From an uncultured Treponema sp. (GTDB lineage Bacteria; Spirochaetota; Spirochaetia; Treponematales; Treponemataceae): DNA of 11,669 nt. The position numbers were made by a program, and so were the translations under genes. Positions 1 to 7,798 of this stretch are shown here, in pieces. Numbering within the stretch: the stretch's first letter is position 1; each line of letters opens with the position of its first letter. Under the pieces are notes generated by a model that worked only from the letters and a program-made list of their open reading frames with translations, did no database searches and was not told the origin of the DNA. Location of the stretch: assembly GCA_946611835.1 (NCBI GenBank), contig CAMOEE010000068.1, positions 1-11,669 on the forward strand, given 5' to 3'.

Positions 1-1
1 A

Positions 2-565
2 ATTCTAAGAGGTGAATTGGAACGCAAGTTTAGATTCAATCAAGGAATTTTCTTGGATATTTTCCCGCTTGACAATGTTCCCGATGATATAAACGATAGA
101 AAATTATTTTTACAGGAAGTTGCAAAAATAAGAGAAAAATCATATCGATTTGCCTCTTTTACTTCACGATATGAGAAAAGAATGAAAAGAGGAATAAAAA
201 CTATTATTAAATTTCTTATTTATGTTGTTTTCTATAAATTTCTCAAATTGAAAAATCCTTGGTACAAAAAACTTGAGATTTTTTCTCAAAAATATAATAA
301 CCTAAACACAGAATATTTCGGAATGGTTTCATATAAGCCTGTGTTGAATAAATTTTTTTATAAACGAATTGATTTTAGCAAAACATGTAATCTTCCCTTT
401 GAAATGTTATCCGTGCCTGTTCCAATTAACTACGAGAATGTTTTAGAGAGCATTTATGGAAAAGATTGGTCAACACCAATGCCAAATTGTAATTCGGCCC
501 ATGGAGGTGTCATTTTTGATACAAATAAGTCTTATAAGGAATATCTACTACATCTTAACAAATAA
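2..565 (+). CDS. LicD-family phosphotransferase, C-terminal part (cut by left window edge)
   Basis: The reading frame is open from base 2, and 187 residues are visible before the TAA at 563-565. The TTG at base 17 is therefore probably not the true start: the frame continues upstream off the window. The motif DIFPLD (visible residues 19-24), preceded by FNQGIF, is typical of LicD-family proteins, which transfer phosphocholine or related phospho-groups onto surface glycans. The N-terminal LicD signature (GTLLGAVRH...DDDID) would lie upstream and cannot be seen. The C-terminus (YGKDW, then an MP and a His-containing tail) also fits the family. The gene is strongly A+T-rich. Its neighbours are surface-polysaccharide genes, so a role in decorating surface glycan or glycolipid is inferred. 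The family call is firm; the transferred group and acceptor are unknown. Confidence 0.82.
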   Translation: MLRGELERKFRFNQGIFLDIFPLDNVPDDINDRKLFLQEVAKIREKSYRFASFTSRYEKRMKRGIKTIIKFLIYVVFYKFLKLKNPWYKKLEIFSQKYNNLNTEYFGMVSYKPVLNKFFYKRIDFSKTCNLPFEMLSVPVPINYENVLESIYGKDWSTPMPNCNSAHGGVIFDTNKSYKEYLLHLNK

Positions 566-598
566 TTCAATGTGTTCAGACTTTTTTTAGGAGAAAAC

Positions 599-771
599 AT
601 GAAAAGGATAAAAATTTAATTCTAAATTAGCTGTTACGGGGAACACGATTAAGTGTAAGAATTCCTAAGGTTTCTAAAACAAATGTAAATGAGAGAAAAA
701 ATTCTAGTTTCGCATTAATTGACATAAATAGTAAACTCAAAATAGTTACTATAGATATTTATGGGAAATGA
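599..771 (+). pseudogene. Remnant of a deleted gene: start stub plus C-terminal 46 codons
   Basis: A good Shine-Dalgarno (AGGAG, 589-593) precedes an ATG at 599 that reads only MKRIKI before TAA (617-619). In another frame, codons from 631 to TGA (769-771) read like a genuine C-terminus, ending SSFALIDINSKLKIVTIDIYGK in part (for example NSSFALIDINSKL followed by KIVTIDIYGK). The TGA overlaps the ATG of the next remnant as ATGA, the usual layout of translationally coupled genes. I infer one gene that lost its middle, or the front of one gene joined to the end of another. The parent family is not identified; the end vaguely resembles that of metallophosphoesterase-type proteins, but this is only an impression. 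Confidence 0.45.
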
Positions 772-914
772 AATATGATTCAAATAAAAACAGAACAACC
801 AATGATTTTTTTTTCGATGAAGAAATTCGTTGTGGCTATAAAGTATCTCATGAAATGAAGGAGGTGTGGGCAGTCGAACTTGATTTACTTTCAGAATTTG
901 CGAGAAGAATATAA
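768..914 (+). pseudogene. N-terminal remnant of a second LicD-family gene
   Basis: The frame ATG (768) to TAA (912-914) encodes 48 residues containing FFFDEEIRCGYKVSHEMK and VWAVELDLLSEFAR. This matches the typical LicD N-terminus, in which an acidic-Arg-x-Gly segment and V-S-x-x-M-K-x-V-W-A-V-x-x-D-L-L precede the catalytic signature. The homology stops near base 905, just before the expected GTLLGAVRH and DDDID motifs, so no active enzyme can be made. The ATG overlaps the stop of the preceding remnant (ATGA), so it was probably once a coupled downstream gene. After 905 another frame reads LREEYNKLCKIAKKRI to a TAA at 946-948, possibly the tail of the same or another deleted gene. That TAA overlaps the stop of the convergent flippase gene. 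Confidence 0.62.
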
Positions 915-944
915 CAAGCTGTGCAAAATCGCAAAAAAAAGAAT

Positions 945-2393
945 TTAAGAAGTCATATTTTTTTCGGTAAATGTTTTTGTGATGCTTAAAACTATTTTGT
1001 TACGTAGTATTACTAAAACAACATAATAAACTGTTGCCCCGCCAATCATTGAATATACGATTTGGAGTAAGGGCTTGTCTATAGATTTCGTTATGAATAC
1101 TACAAAAATAGACATTACGCCCCCTGCAAATACGAATTCCATAAAATTCAGTAAAAGTTTTTTGTACTTGATTTCTTTTCTTGCTTTTATTAGCTGAAAT
1201 AAGGTTACAAGACTTTCAGCACTTACTGTTGCAATACTAGCTCCAAAAGCCTGAAATCGTGGTATTAGAATTAGATTTAACGTAAAATTTGAAATAGCAC
1301 CTATAATTACGGATTGAACCGTAATTTTTTCTTTACCTAAAGGTAGAAAGTACTGAATACCGATAAAATTACTTATGGAAATAATTATGATTATTGGATT
1401 CATTATTTCCATAACGGGAACTGAAGGAAGGTATCTTTCTCCGCTAAAAAGAAGGGTGATTGGTGAGCTTAAAAGATGTAATCCCAGAGTGCAGGGAACC
1501 GCAATGCACAAAGTTATTGCAAACCCTTTTAGAAGCAAGTTAAAAAATTCAGTTTTATCTTCTTTTTCAGAATAATAGGAAAGACGCGGGAATAATACTC
1601 CACCAATTGCCGTTACAAGCATTAAAACCATTTTGTTGATTTTTGTTGCCGCTGAATAATAGCCAACCTGCTCGTCGTTTGAAAGAAAACCGAGCATAGT
1701 AGAGTCCAAAATGGTGTAGACACTGGTTATTGCAGCCAGTCCAAAAAAAATGAAAATAGGTTTTAGATGTTTTTTTAATTCAAGACTGTCGTTACCTTTC
1801 AGTGAAATAAAGTGCTTTAAATGAAAAAGATTCAAAATGTTTGAGCCGACAGCGGCTATTACATTCATAAAGGCATATAAATAAATATCTTCTTTTGTTT
1901 TTACAAATAAAAAAAGAAAAGCGATGTTAATTATTTGAAATATAATGGAACGAAGAGTGATGTATCCGTACTCTTCAATAGCAGAATAAAACCAGCCTAT
2001 TCCTATTGTATTAAAGATTATTGTCAAACTGGAAATGAGAAGCAAAGCTCTGTAATCTTGAAGTTTTGGAATTGTCAGCAAAGAAATGAAAAAAAGAATG
2101 TAGGCAACAAGTGTTGATGAGAGATTTATGATAAGAATTTCTTTTATAAATTTTCTGAGTTCTGAAATGTTGTCCCGAATCTTTGCAGTTTCTCTTGTTG
2201 CGTAGGTTCCAATGCCAAGTGAAGCAATAAGCGCAAAATAAGAAATAATTGAATTAGCAAAATTAACCTTACCGATTCCCTCTGGTTGTAAGATTCGAGA
2301 TGCATAAGGAAATGTAATAATGGGGAAAATAATCCCCATCATCGTTTTTGTTACATTGAGAACGGCGTTTTTCTTTAGTGATTTGTTGTGCAC
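945..2393 (-). CDS. Wzx/RfbX-type polysaccharide flippase (MOP/PST family)
   Basis: A 482-residue, very hydrophobic protein with about 12-14 predicted membrane segments. The N-terminus (FPYASRIL at 28-35, GIGKVNFA at 39-46) is characteristic of Wzx/RfbX flippases, which move undecaprenyl-linked oligosaccharide repeat units across the inner membrane before polymerisation or ligation. The length is normal for the family. The start is a GTG at 2393, 2 nt after the stop of the Wzi-like gene; the best purine run upstream (AGGGG, around 2416-2420) is rather far away, so translation may depend on termination-reinitiation from that gene. No separate promoter is evident. The gene is A+T-rich, like the licD region it faces, and ends with no visible terminator. 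Confidence 0.88.
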   Translation of the reverse strand: MHNKSLKKNAVLNVTKTMMGIIFPIITFPYASRILQPEGIGKVNFANSIISYFALIASLGIGTYATRETAKIRDNISELRKFIKEILIINLSSTLVAYILFFISLLTIPKLQDYRALLLISSLTIIFNTIGIGWFYSAIEEYGYITLRSIIFQIINIAFLFLFVKTKEDIYLYAFMNVIAAVGSNILNLFHLKHFISLKGNDSLELKKHLKPIFIFFGLAAITSVYTILDSTMLGFLSNDEQVGYYSAATKINKMVLMLVTAIGGVLFPRLSYYSEKEDKTEFFNLLLKGFAITLCIAVPCTLGLHLLSSPITLLFSGERYLPSVPVMEIMNPIIIIISISNFIGIQYFLPLGKEKITVQSVIIGAISNFTLNLILIPRFQAFGASIATVSAESLVTLFQLIKARKEIKYKKLLLNFMEFVFAGGVMSIFVVFITKSIDKPLLQIVYSMIGGATVYYVVLVILRNKIVLSITKTFTEKNMTS

Positions 2394-2395
2394 AG

Positions 2396-4135
2396 TTAAA
2401 ATATATACTTTACCCCTAATGAAATATTGAAGTTATATCTGTGTTTTGAATCTGCCTCGTTTCCTTCGGTTGTTGAAACATTCAATGGATTATGCTCATC
2501 TTCAAAAACCAGTCTTGCAGAAACAGGCATGTTTTTGTTGATATAATAAGTCGCCGCTATACCAAAGTCAAGAATAGCCCTGATATTTCCTTCTGCGCTC
2601 CATATTCCTTTTTCATAGTTTTCAGCATACTTTCTTGAATCAATATACATAGTATAATCTAAATCTGGGTTTCGTCTCTGTCCAAATAATGTTACAGAAC
2701 CTCTCGGGTAGTAAAATTCAAAACCTAAATACTGGCTGTTGCCACCAGTTCCTATTCCGGCCCCGAGCCATTGCCCCAGGTTTGTGTGACCTTGGCTAAT
2801 TTCTCCATGAGAATAAAAGGTCGCATACCAGTCAATCAATCTGTCATAATCAGCTGAGTTTTCAAGGTATGTAAGTTCCAGTAATACTTTCAATCCATAT
2901 CGCTTCGAAAATTTGAAAGCTTTTTCCGCTCCAAAAGTCCATGCCTGGGTATGATAGGGGTAGCGGATTAAGTAATCCATACTTGGGGAAAAATCATTTC
3001 TTGCCCACTCCAGATAAATCTCAAAACCGATTATTGGAAAAACATAGTCAAAGGTAAGAGAAAAACGCTGGTCTGCGGCATCAGAATCTCCGTTCATTTC
3101 TGGTACATATATTCTAAAAAGAGAATATGGAGATATTTCATTCCATTTTGACAGCATTATCCTATTAAAACCAATGTTGAAGCCTTTGAAAATTCCCGGG
3201 AAACCGTAATTTAATGAGACTCCCGCTATCAAGTTATTGTCATTCGTGCTGTCATTATCAAAATAGTCGCTTTCCGATAGCTTTCCCCACCAGGCCCGAG
3301 CTTCAATATCGCCAAGGTGCCATCCAAAATAGGGCATGTCGATTTGTGTTTTTCTTATTCCGAAATCAAATTTGGGATAAGAAGGGGCGTTGTTGCTGTG
3401 AATTATTGGATTCAACTTTGCAGGACCAATCCAGACTGTTTGAGTTCCGATTCCTGTCGTAAAATTTTTCCATGTCCAGCGGGCTTCTGTATCGCCCCAG
3501 CTGTAAGTCCAGAAAGCTGAATCACCGAAACGCTGTGGGGCATCTATGCTTGCAACGCCATAATAGCCATAGGTTGCAGCTTTTCCTTCATAATTTGATC
3601 CGGAATAATTAGGTGTGATGTAATCAAACCCCATATTCTGGCTAAAACTCAAGCTGGGCTTCACCGTAAGCTCAAATCCGTATGTCTCAATCCTGGCGCC
3701 ACCAGTGAGGCTTGTGTTGTATCCCTTTCCCTGCCACAAAGCTCCGTCGTTCTGGCCGTAGGGGGCGGCGGTGTTGAATGAGTTGTACCACTCCGGGCCG
3801 TATGCCTTGAATTTGATGCTGTGGTCAAAGCCTTTTGTGAACCAGTTGCTTCCTTCTGAATCTGACTGCCAGAGTGTGTGTTTTTTTCCCAGGTTGTTCT
3901 TTTTCCAGATGTTTCCTTCGGAATCTTCGAGGGAATTTCCGTCTTCATCAAGGGCAAAATGCCATTCTGAGTCGCTCAAGGTGCGGTAGCCCAGGGTAGG
4001 GCGCTCTACAAGTCCCTGCAGTGAAAGGAAATCATAATATTCTTCTTCCGTTGATTTCAATGCTTCCTGTGAGAGAAGTGAGCAAGTCAGCGCGAGAAAA
4101 AAGGGGGCTAGGGCGAAACTCTTTTTTAATGTCAT
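2396..4135 (-). CDS. Wzi-like capsule assembly outer-membrane beta-barrel protein
   Basis: A 579-residue secreted protein. It has a signal peptide (Lys-Lys at 4-5, hydrophobic 6-21, cleavage near LLSQ) and ends in Phe (GVKYIF), as outer-membrane barrels usually do. The body is rich in alternating aromatic strands. Two segments match the Wzi/capsule-assembly family: GTQTVWIGPAKL followed by HSNNAPSYP (about 230-253), and SHGEISQGHTNLGQWLGAG with GGNSQYLG (about 442-471). Wzi proteins help attach or organise surface polysaccharide in the outer membrane. The gene lies directly upstream of the flippase and probably forms an operon with it. Residues 55-100 carry an acidic, DxDG-like insert (DEDGNSLEDSEGN). 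The ATG at 4135 has no Shine-Dalgarno but sits 6 nt after a good -10 box, so a leaderless mRNA is likely. Known Wzi functions come from capsulated Gram-negatives; its exact polysaccharide here is unknown. Confidence 0.8.
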   Translation of the reverse strand: MTLKKSFALAPFFLALTCSLLSQEALKSTEEEYYDFLSLQGLVERPTLGYRTLSDSEWHFALDEDGNSLEDSEGNIWKKNNLGKKHTLWQSDSEGSNWFTKGFDHSIKFKAYGPEWYNSFNTAAPYGQNDGALWQGKGYNTSLTGGARIETYGFELTVKPSLSFSQNMGFDYITPNYSGSNYEGKAATYGYYGVASIDAPQRFGDSAFWTYSWGDTEARWTWKNFTTGIGTQTVWIGPAKLNPIIHSNNAPSYPKFDFGIRKTQIDMPYFGWHLGDIEARAWWGKLSESDYFDNDSTNDNNLIAGVSLNYGFPGIFKGFNIGFNRIMLSKWNEISPYSLFRIYVPEMNGDSDAADQRFSLTFDYVFPIIGFEIYLEWARNDFSPSMDYLIRYPYHTQAWTFGAEKAFKFSKRYGLKVLLELTYLENSADYDRLIDWYATFYSHGEISQGHTNLGQWLGAGIGTGGNSQYLGFEFYYPRGSVTLFGQRRNPDLDYTMYIDSRKYAENYEKGIWSAEGNIRAILDFGIAATYYINKNMPVSARLVFEDEHNPLNVSTTEGNEADSKHRYNFNISLGVKYIF

Positions 4136-4141
4136 ACTTTT

Positions 4142-4170
4142 ATTCTAGCAGATTGTGAATATCTTGTCAT
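4142..4170 (-). promoter_or_regulatory. Promoter of the Wzi-flippase unit; predicts a leaderless mRNA
   Basis: On the minus strand, ATGACA (4165-4170) and TAGAAT (4142-4147) are 17 nt apart, each matching 5 of 6 sigma-70 consensus bases. Only 6 nt separate the -10 box from the ATG at 4135, so transcription should start at or beside the start codon. No Shine-Dalgarno is present. Confidence 0.62.
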
Positions 4171-4179
4171 TCTTTGCGT

Positions 4180-4198
4180 TGCGGTTAATTTTTCCGCA
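4180..4198. promoter_or_regulatory. Small inverted repeat between divergent promoters, possible operator
   Basis: TGCGG (4180-4184) and CCGCA (4194-4198) form a 5-bp inverted repeat with a 9-nt centre. It lies between the -35 box of the Wzi unit (ends 4170) and that of the ABC operon (starts 4217), where one regulator could affect both. The arms are short, so chance is a real possibility. Confidence 0.22.
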
Positions 4199-4216
4199 TG
4201 GGATTTTTATTTTTTG

Positions 4217-4245
4217 TTGAATTGACGCATATTTTCTTATATAAT
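4217..4245 (+). promoter_or_regulatory. Promoter of the ABC export operon; predicts a leaderless mRNA
   Basis: TTGAAT (4217-4222), a 17-nt spacer and a perfect TATAAT (4240-4245). The ATG at 4253 begins 8 nt after the end of the -10 box (7 nt between them), so the transcript should begin at or within 1-2 nt of the start codon. There is no Shine-Dalgarno in the intervening A/T-rich bases. Confidence 0.7.
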
Positions 4246-4252
4246 ATTTTTC

Positions 4253-5683
4253 ATGCTCCTATACCTTGCCTTCAAGAACATCATTTCCAAAAAAAGTTCT
4301 TTCGTCATAATTCTTTTCATCGCTTTTGCCGTCATGCTGCTTGTAGTCACAAATTCAATTTTTGACAGCACGGAGAACGGCGTACAGAAGACTTTCGTTA
4401 CGAGTTTTACCGGCGACATCGTAATCCGCCCCAAATACAAAAAACCTCTTTCCCTTTTTGGTGACGAGACTCCTGTTACTGGAAAGCTTACTGATATTCC
4501 TCAGCTTGTTCCGTATAATGACATCATTCAATTCCTGGAAGATAATCCTTCAATCTCAGATTTTGTTCCTCAAGTCTCAGGTATCTCCCTTCTCGAAAGC
4601 GATGGTTTTGAAGAAGATAAATGCTATATGTTCGGCGTTCCTGCCGAGAAATACCTTGAGATGATGACCTCAATAACAATTCTTGAAGGCCGTCCGTGGA
4701 AAGACGGAGAGAAGGGCATAATGCTCTCAAAAAAATATGCTGACAACATGAAGGCAAAACTGGGAGACACCCTTCAGTTCAAAATCAGCGAGGGCTTCTC
4801 CTCAAGGATTCGTGCCGTTCCGTTAACAGCAATATATGAATACTCTGTAGAAAACGCTATCCTTGACAAGATTGTCCTAACAAACCCTGAGACTGTGCGC
4901 GCAATCATGGATATGTCAGATCTGACCGATGCCGACAAAATCGACCTCTCGGATGATGTTGAGAGCCTGCTTTCCGACGATGACCTTGACGACCTCTTCT
5001 CTGAGGCTGTGGATCTTGACCAGGGGGTCGTCACAGAACAAGAAATAATCAGCGATGAGGAGCTTGAGGCTTTCCAGGAGTCATACACGAACTCAACTTC
5101 ATGGAATTACCTGATTTGCCGTGTTGCAGATCCAAAAGAAACAGACAAACTCATTAAAAACTTCAATAAATTCTTCGCAAAAAGTGACTGGCCTGTCGAA
5201 GCTGTAAACTGGAGAAGCTCGGCCGGGAGCACCGCATTCTACCTCTACATTCTCCGGCTGATTCTTAACTTCGGAATAATCGTCATCCTTGCGGCCGGAT
5301 TCATAGTCGTAAACAACACTCTTGTCATAAATGTCCTCGACCGCATTCGTGAAATCGGAACTATGCGGGCCATAGGCGCCAACAAACGCTACATAACAAA
5401 GGAGTGTGCCGCCGAAACCATAATCATGGCCTTCGTCGCAGGAATTATTGGCTGCATCCTTGGAATTATTGCCTCTCATGTCGTATCTGCTATTCATGTA
5501 ACATTCTCGAATGATTTCCTCATTCAGCTTTTCGGTGGAAGAGTCCTCACGACCACGGTTTCACCGGCTAACCTTGCCTGTTCTTTTGCGCTTTCAATTT
5601 TTATCGGTCTTGTGGCATGGATTTCTCCTCTTATAAATGCCCTCAGGGTAAATCCTGTCGAGGCCATGCAGGGGGTAAAATAA
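4253..5683 (+). CDS. ABC transporter permease 1, FtsX/LolC-E/MacB type, with acidic extracytoplasmic insert
   Basis: A 476-residue inner-membrane permease with the LolC/E layout: one N-terminal membrane segment (about 17-34), a large extracytoplasmic domain (about 35-325), then an FtsX domain with three segments (about 330-354, 388-412, 441-462). The loop EIGTMRAIGA (367-376) is the usual ATPase-contact region, and RVNPVEAMQG near the C-terminus is typical of the family. Such permeases use a LolD/MacB-type ATPase to drive lipoproteins or other amphiphiles towards the periplasm or outer membrane. Residues 221-272 are an unusual Asp/Glu-rich stretch containing DDDLDDLFSEAVD, a motif resembling one in the barrel protein three genes downstream. 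It is the first gene of a four-gene operon and overlaps the next by one base (TAATG). The substrate is unknown. Confidence 0.85.
   Translation: MLLYLAFKNIISKKSSFVIILFIAFAVMLLVVTNSIFDSTENGVQKTFVTSFTGDIVIRPKYKKPLSLFGDETPVTGKLTDIPQLVPYNDIIQFLEDNPSISDFVPQVSGISLLESDGFEEDKCYMFGVPAEKYLEMMTSITILEGRPWKDGEKGIMLSKKYADNMKAKLGDTLQFKISEGFSSRIRAVPLTAIYEYSVENAILDKIVLTNPETVRAIMDMSDLTDADKIDLSDDVESLLSDDDLDDLFSEAVDLDQGVVTEQEIISDEELEAFQESYTNSTSWNYLICRVADPKETDKLIKNFNKFFAKSDWPVEAVNWRSSAGSTAFYLYILRLILNFGIIVILAAGFIVVNNTLVINVLDRIREIGTMRAIGANKRYITKECAAETIIMAFVAGIIGCILGIIASHVVSAIHVTFSNDFLIQLFGGRVLTTTVSPANLACSFALSIFIGLVAWISPLINALRVNPVEAMQGVK
5670..5675 (+). promoter_or_regulatory. Shine-Dalgarno that fixes the start of permease 2
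   Basis: AGGGGG at 5670-5675 lies 7 nt before the ATG at 5683, inside the last codons of permease 1. This selects the ATG at 5683 over longer in-frame starts such as the one at 5617. Confidence 0.75.
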
Positions 5684-6966
5684 TGTACCAGACAAAAATT
5701 GCCCTTCGTTCGCTCATTTATCGAAAAAATCAATACGTCTCGCTTTTCCTTGTCTGCATGTTTGGAATCGCTATTTCACTCACATCAATTGCGGTAAGTA
5801 CAGGCATGATAAGGTCCATGACACGAAAGGCAAAAATCTATTACGGCGGCGACATAGCTTTGATGGGCTCGATCAACAACGGCCTTGAGATTTTTAACTA
5901 CCAGGAAAAGCTTGAAAAAATTAAGTCTGTGATGCCAAAAGATGCCATAGTGACTCCGCGACTAGATATTCACGGGAAAAGATCTGCCTTCTATTTTGAA
6001 GGTGTGCAGGCTTTGCAAAGAACCCTTAAAGGCATTAAGTTTGCCAACGAAAAAGATTTAATCTCAGGCTTCTATTTTGTTGAGGGGGGATGTGACATTC
6101 CCGAAAATTCAAACGGAATCCTTATTTCCCTGCCGATAGCAAAGACTCTGAATGTTCATGTTGGCGATGAGATTACTTTTCAGCTCAGGACTTATGATAG
6201 TGTCTTAAATACGATTCCTATGGTCGTAAAGGGAATTTTTCAGGATTCAAGCGTTTTCGGAACATATACCTCATACATGGATTTCGATTTCTTGCAGAAG
6301 GCGTATAACCGCCCTGAAGATTTTGCCAATCGTATCTGCATCAATTTTCCGAAAAGAAACATTTCCGAGAAAGACCTGCATGATTTTTATGACAGGCTTT
6401 GTGGCGTCCTGAATATGTTCCACTGGCTTAAGGATAAGGACGAATATATTGATGTAACCGGAGACTTCACCCAGGAGACCTGGGGCTTTATCCCCCTGAG
6501 TGCGAACCTCAACGATGTTGAGATTATGGAAGTCGCCATGGATGCCGTTATTACATTCATCGTCGTTATCCTCACGATAATCATCATTGCCGGAATCGGA
6601 AGCACATACCGGGTCCTTATAATGAAGAGAATCACCGAAATCGGCATTTATATGGCAATCGGCATGAAAAAGCGGGGTATTGTCACAACTCTGCTTTTTG
6701 AATCCCTGCTTCTTCTCCTTGCGGGCTGCATCGGCGGTATTGTCCTCACGGGCGTATTCTGCTCCGTCATATCGCTTTTTGATTTCTCATTCATTCCTTC
6801 TTTCGATATGTTCCTTGAAAAGGGTAACCTTAGACCCAGTCTTGATGTTATTAAGAGTGTGCTTGTGATTGTGTCAGTCACGCTGGTCACATTGCTTGCA
6901 GTTTTGTATTCAACACTCAAATCTATCAAGATAATGCCTGTTGAGGCCCTTGCGGTCACAGAGTAG
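5683..6966 (+). CDS. ABC transporter permease 2, FtsX/LolC-E/MacB type
   Basis: A 427-residue partner of permease 1, with the same order: a membrane segment at about 19-40, an extracytoplasmic domain at about 41-283, then segments at about 285-305, 335-365 and 390-412. The cytoplasmic loop ITEIGIYMAIGMKKRGI (317-333) and the end IMPVEALAVTE are FtsX-family features. Two different permeases in tandem suggest a heterodimer like LolC-LolE rather than a MacB homodimer. The start at 5683 is supported by AGGGGG 7 nt upstream and by the TAATG overlap with permease 1, which also implies coupled, roughly equal synthesis. It lacks the acidic insert seen in permease 1. The gene for the LolA-like carrier follows after 20 nt. 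The substrate is inferred only from context (lipoprotein or lipid). Confidence 0.85.
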   Translation: MYQTKIALRSLIYRKNQYVSLFLVCMFGIAISLTSIAVSTGMIRSMTRKAKIYYGGDIALMGSINNGLEIFNYQEKLEKIKSVMPKDAIVTPRLDIHGKRSAFYFEGVQALQRTLKGIKFANEKDLISGFYFVEGGCDIPENSNGILISLPIAKTLNVHVGDEITFQLRTYDSVLNTIPMVVKGIFQDSSVFGTYTSYMDFDFLQKAYNRPEDFANRICINFPKRNISEKDLHDFYDRLCGVLNMFHWLKDKDEYIDVTGDFTQETWGFIPLSANLNDVEIMEVAMDAVITFIVVILTIIIIAGIGSTYRVLIMKRITEIGIYMAIGMKKRGIVTTLLFESLLLLLAGCIGGIVLTGVFCSVISLFDFSFIPSFDMFLEKGNLRPSLDVIKSVLVIVSVTLVTLLAVLYSTLKSIKIMPVEALAVTE

Positions 6967-6986
6967 CATTAATTCAGGAGAATCTT

Positions 6987-7796
6987 ATGAAACTTAATAT
7001 GAACCTCAAAAAATCAATTTTTTCTGCCTTGGCTCTTCTCACTCTTTCTTTTTCTGCCAGTGCTATTTCGATGGCAGATGCCAAAAGCCTGCTGAAAAAG
7101 GCCGAGGACTCAACTTCTTTCTACCAGACTGATTTCACGGCCTCTTACGAAGTCGTTCAGGAAAAACCGGGCGAGGGAAGGAGCGTCACCAACGCTACGA
7201 TTTATCGCCGTGACAGCGTCTCCAAATGGACTATTCTCATCACGGCTCCACTCAAAGACAAGGGCAAGGGCTATCTCCAGACGGACAACAGCATCTGGTT
7301 CTATGACCCCGCTGACAAACGCTTCACATTCTCAAGTTCAAAAGATAAATTCCAGGGAACTAACGCCAACACATCTGACTTTGCCCCCCAGAAATATTCC
7401 ACTGACTACAGCATCGAGAACATTGAGGAAGTCAAGCTCGGAAAGATGGACTGCGTTCTTTTCACTCTCAAAGCTGCCACAAAGGATGTCGATTACCCTC
7501 AGATAAAGCTCTGGGTCACAAAGGATGACGGACTCACACGCAAAAAAGAGGATTATTCTCTTTCTGGCCAGAAGCTTCGCACCACGGCAATTCCTTCATA
7601 CCAGAAAGTAGAAGAAAAGGGAAAAAGCTACCAGATACCAGTCAATATGGTCATTCAGGACAACCTTAAGGGCAAAAAAATCAACGGAAAGATGAACTAT
7701 GAAAAGACCATCATCTCAATTTCAAATGCGACTCTTGCAAAACAAGACGATGCAGTTTACACTAAGCCTTATCTCGAATTAATGAGTGGCAAATAA
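6987..7796 (+). CDS. LolA-like periplasmic outer-membrane lipoprotein-sorting protein
   Basis: A 269-residue exported protein. It has a signal peptide (KK at 8-9, hydrophobic core 11-22, probable cleavage after SASA at 26) and a mature domain with the pattern of the larger LolA-like family: YRRD...KWTILITAPLKDKGKGYL (about 74-102), IWFYDPADKRF (about 108-118), SDFAPQKY (about 134-141) and later strands KLWVTKDDGLTRK. It is longer than classical LolA (roughly 200 residues). LolA-fold proteins bind acyl chains in a half-barrel and ferry lipoproteins or lipids across the periplasm. The position directly after two LolC/E-type permeases supports a role as acceptor of their cargo. The start is supported by AGGAG (6976-6980) 6 nt before the ATG. 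True lipoprotein carrier versus lipid carrier cannot be decided here. Confidence 0.82.
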   Translation: MKLNMNLKKSIFSALALLTLSFSASAISMADAKSLLKKAEDSTSFYQTDFTASYEVVQEKPGEGRSVTNATIYRRDSVSKWTILITAPLKDKGKGYLQTDNSIWFYDPADKRFTFSSSKDKFQGTNANTSDFAPQKYSTDYSIENIEEVKLGKMDCVLFTLKAATKDVDYPQIKLWVTKDDGLTRKKEDYSLSGQKLRTTAIPSYQKVEEKGKSYQIPVNMVIQDNLKGKKINGKMNYEKTIISISNATLAKQDDAVYTKPYLELMSGK

Positions 7797-7798
7797 AA

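Noticed and set aside
17..19. TTG start making a complete 182-residue LicD protein
   Set aside because: The frame is open to the left window edge and the catalytic N-terminal part of the family is missing, so the gene is cut by the window.
3661..3957. A 98-codon minus-strand frame overlapping the Wzi gene
   Set aside because: Same strand but different frame within the signal-peptide-proximal part of the Wzi gene; Thr/Ser/Arg-rich with no recognisable domain.
4774..5088. A 104-codon Ser/Arg-rich minus-strand frame
   Set aside because: It is the complement of the Asp/Glu-rich segment of permease 1, which explains its low-complexity composition.
5099..5497. A 132-codon open frame on the minus strand inside permease 1
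   Set aside because: It lies wholly antisense to a well-supported permease frame, has no family motif and no ribosome binding site; long antisense frames are expected from the codon bias.
5617..5682. Longer start for permease 2
   Set aside because: The extra 22 residues overlap permease 1 and are not permease-like; the ATG at 5683 has an AGGGGG at the right distance and starts at the conserved MYQTKIALRSL.
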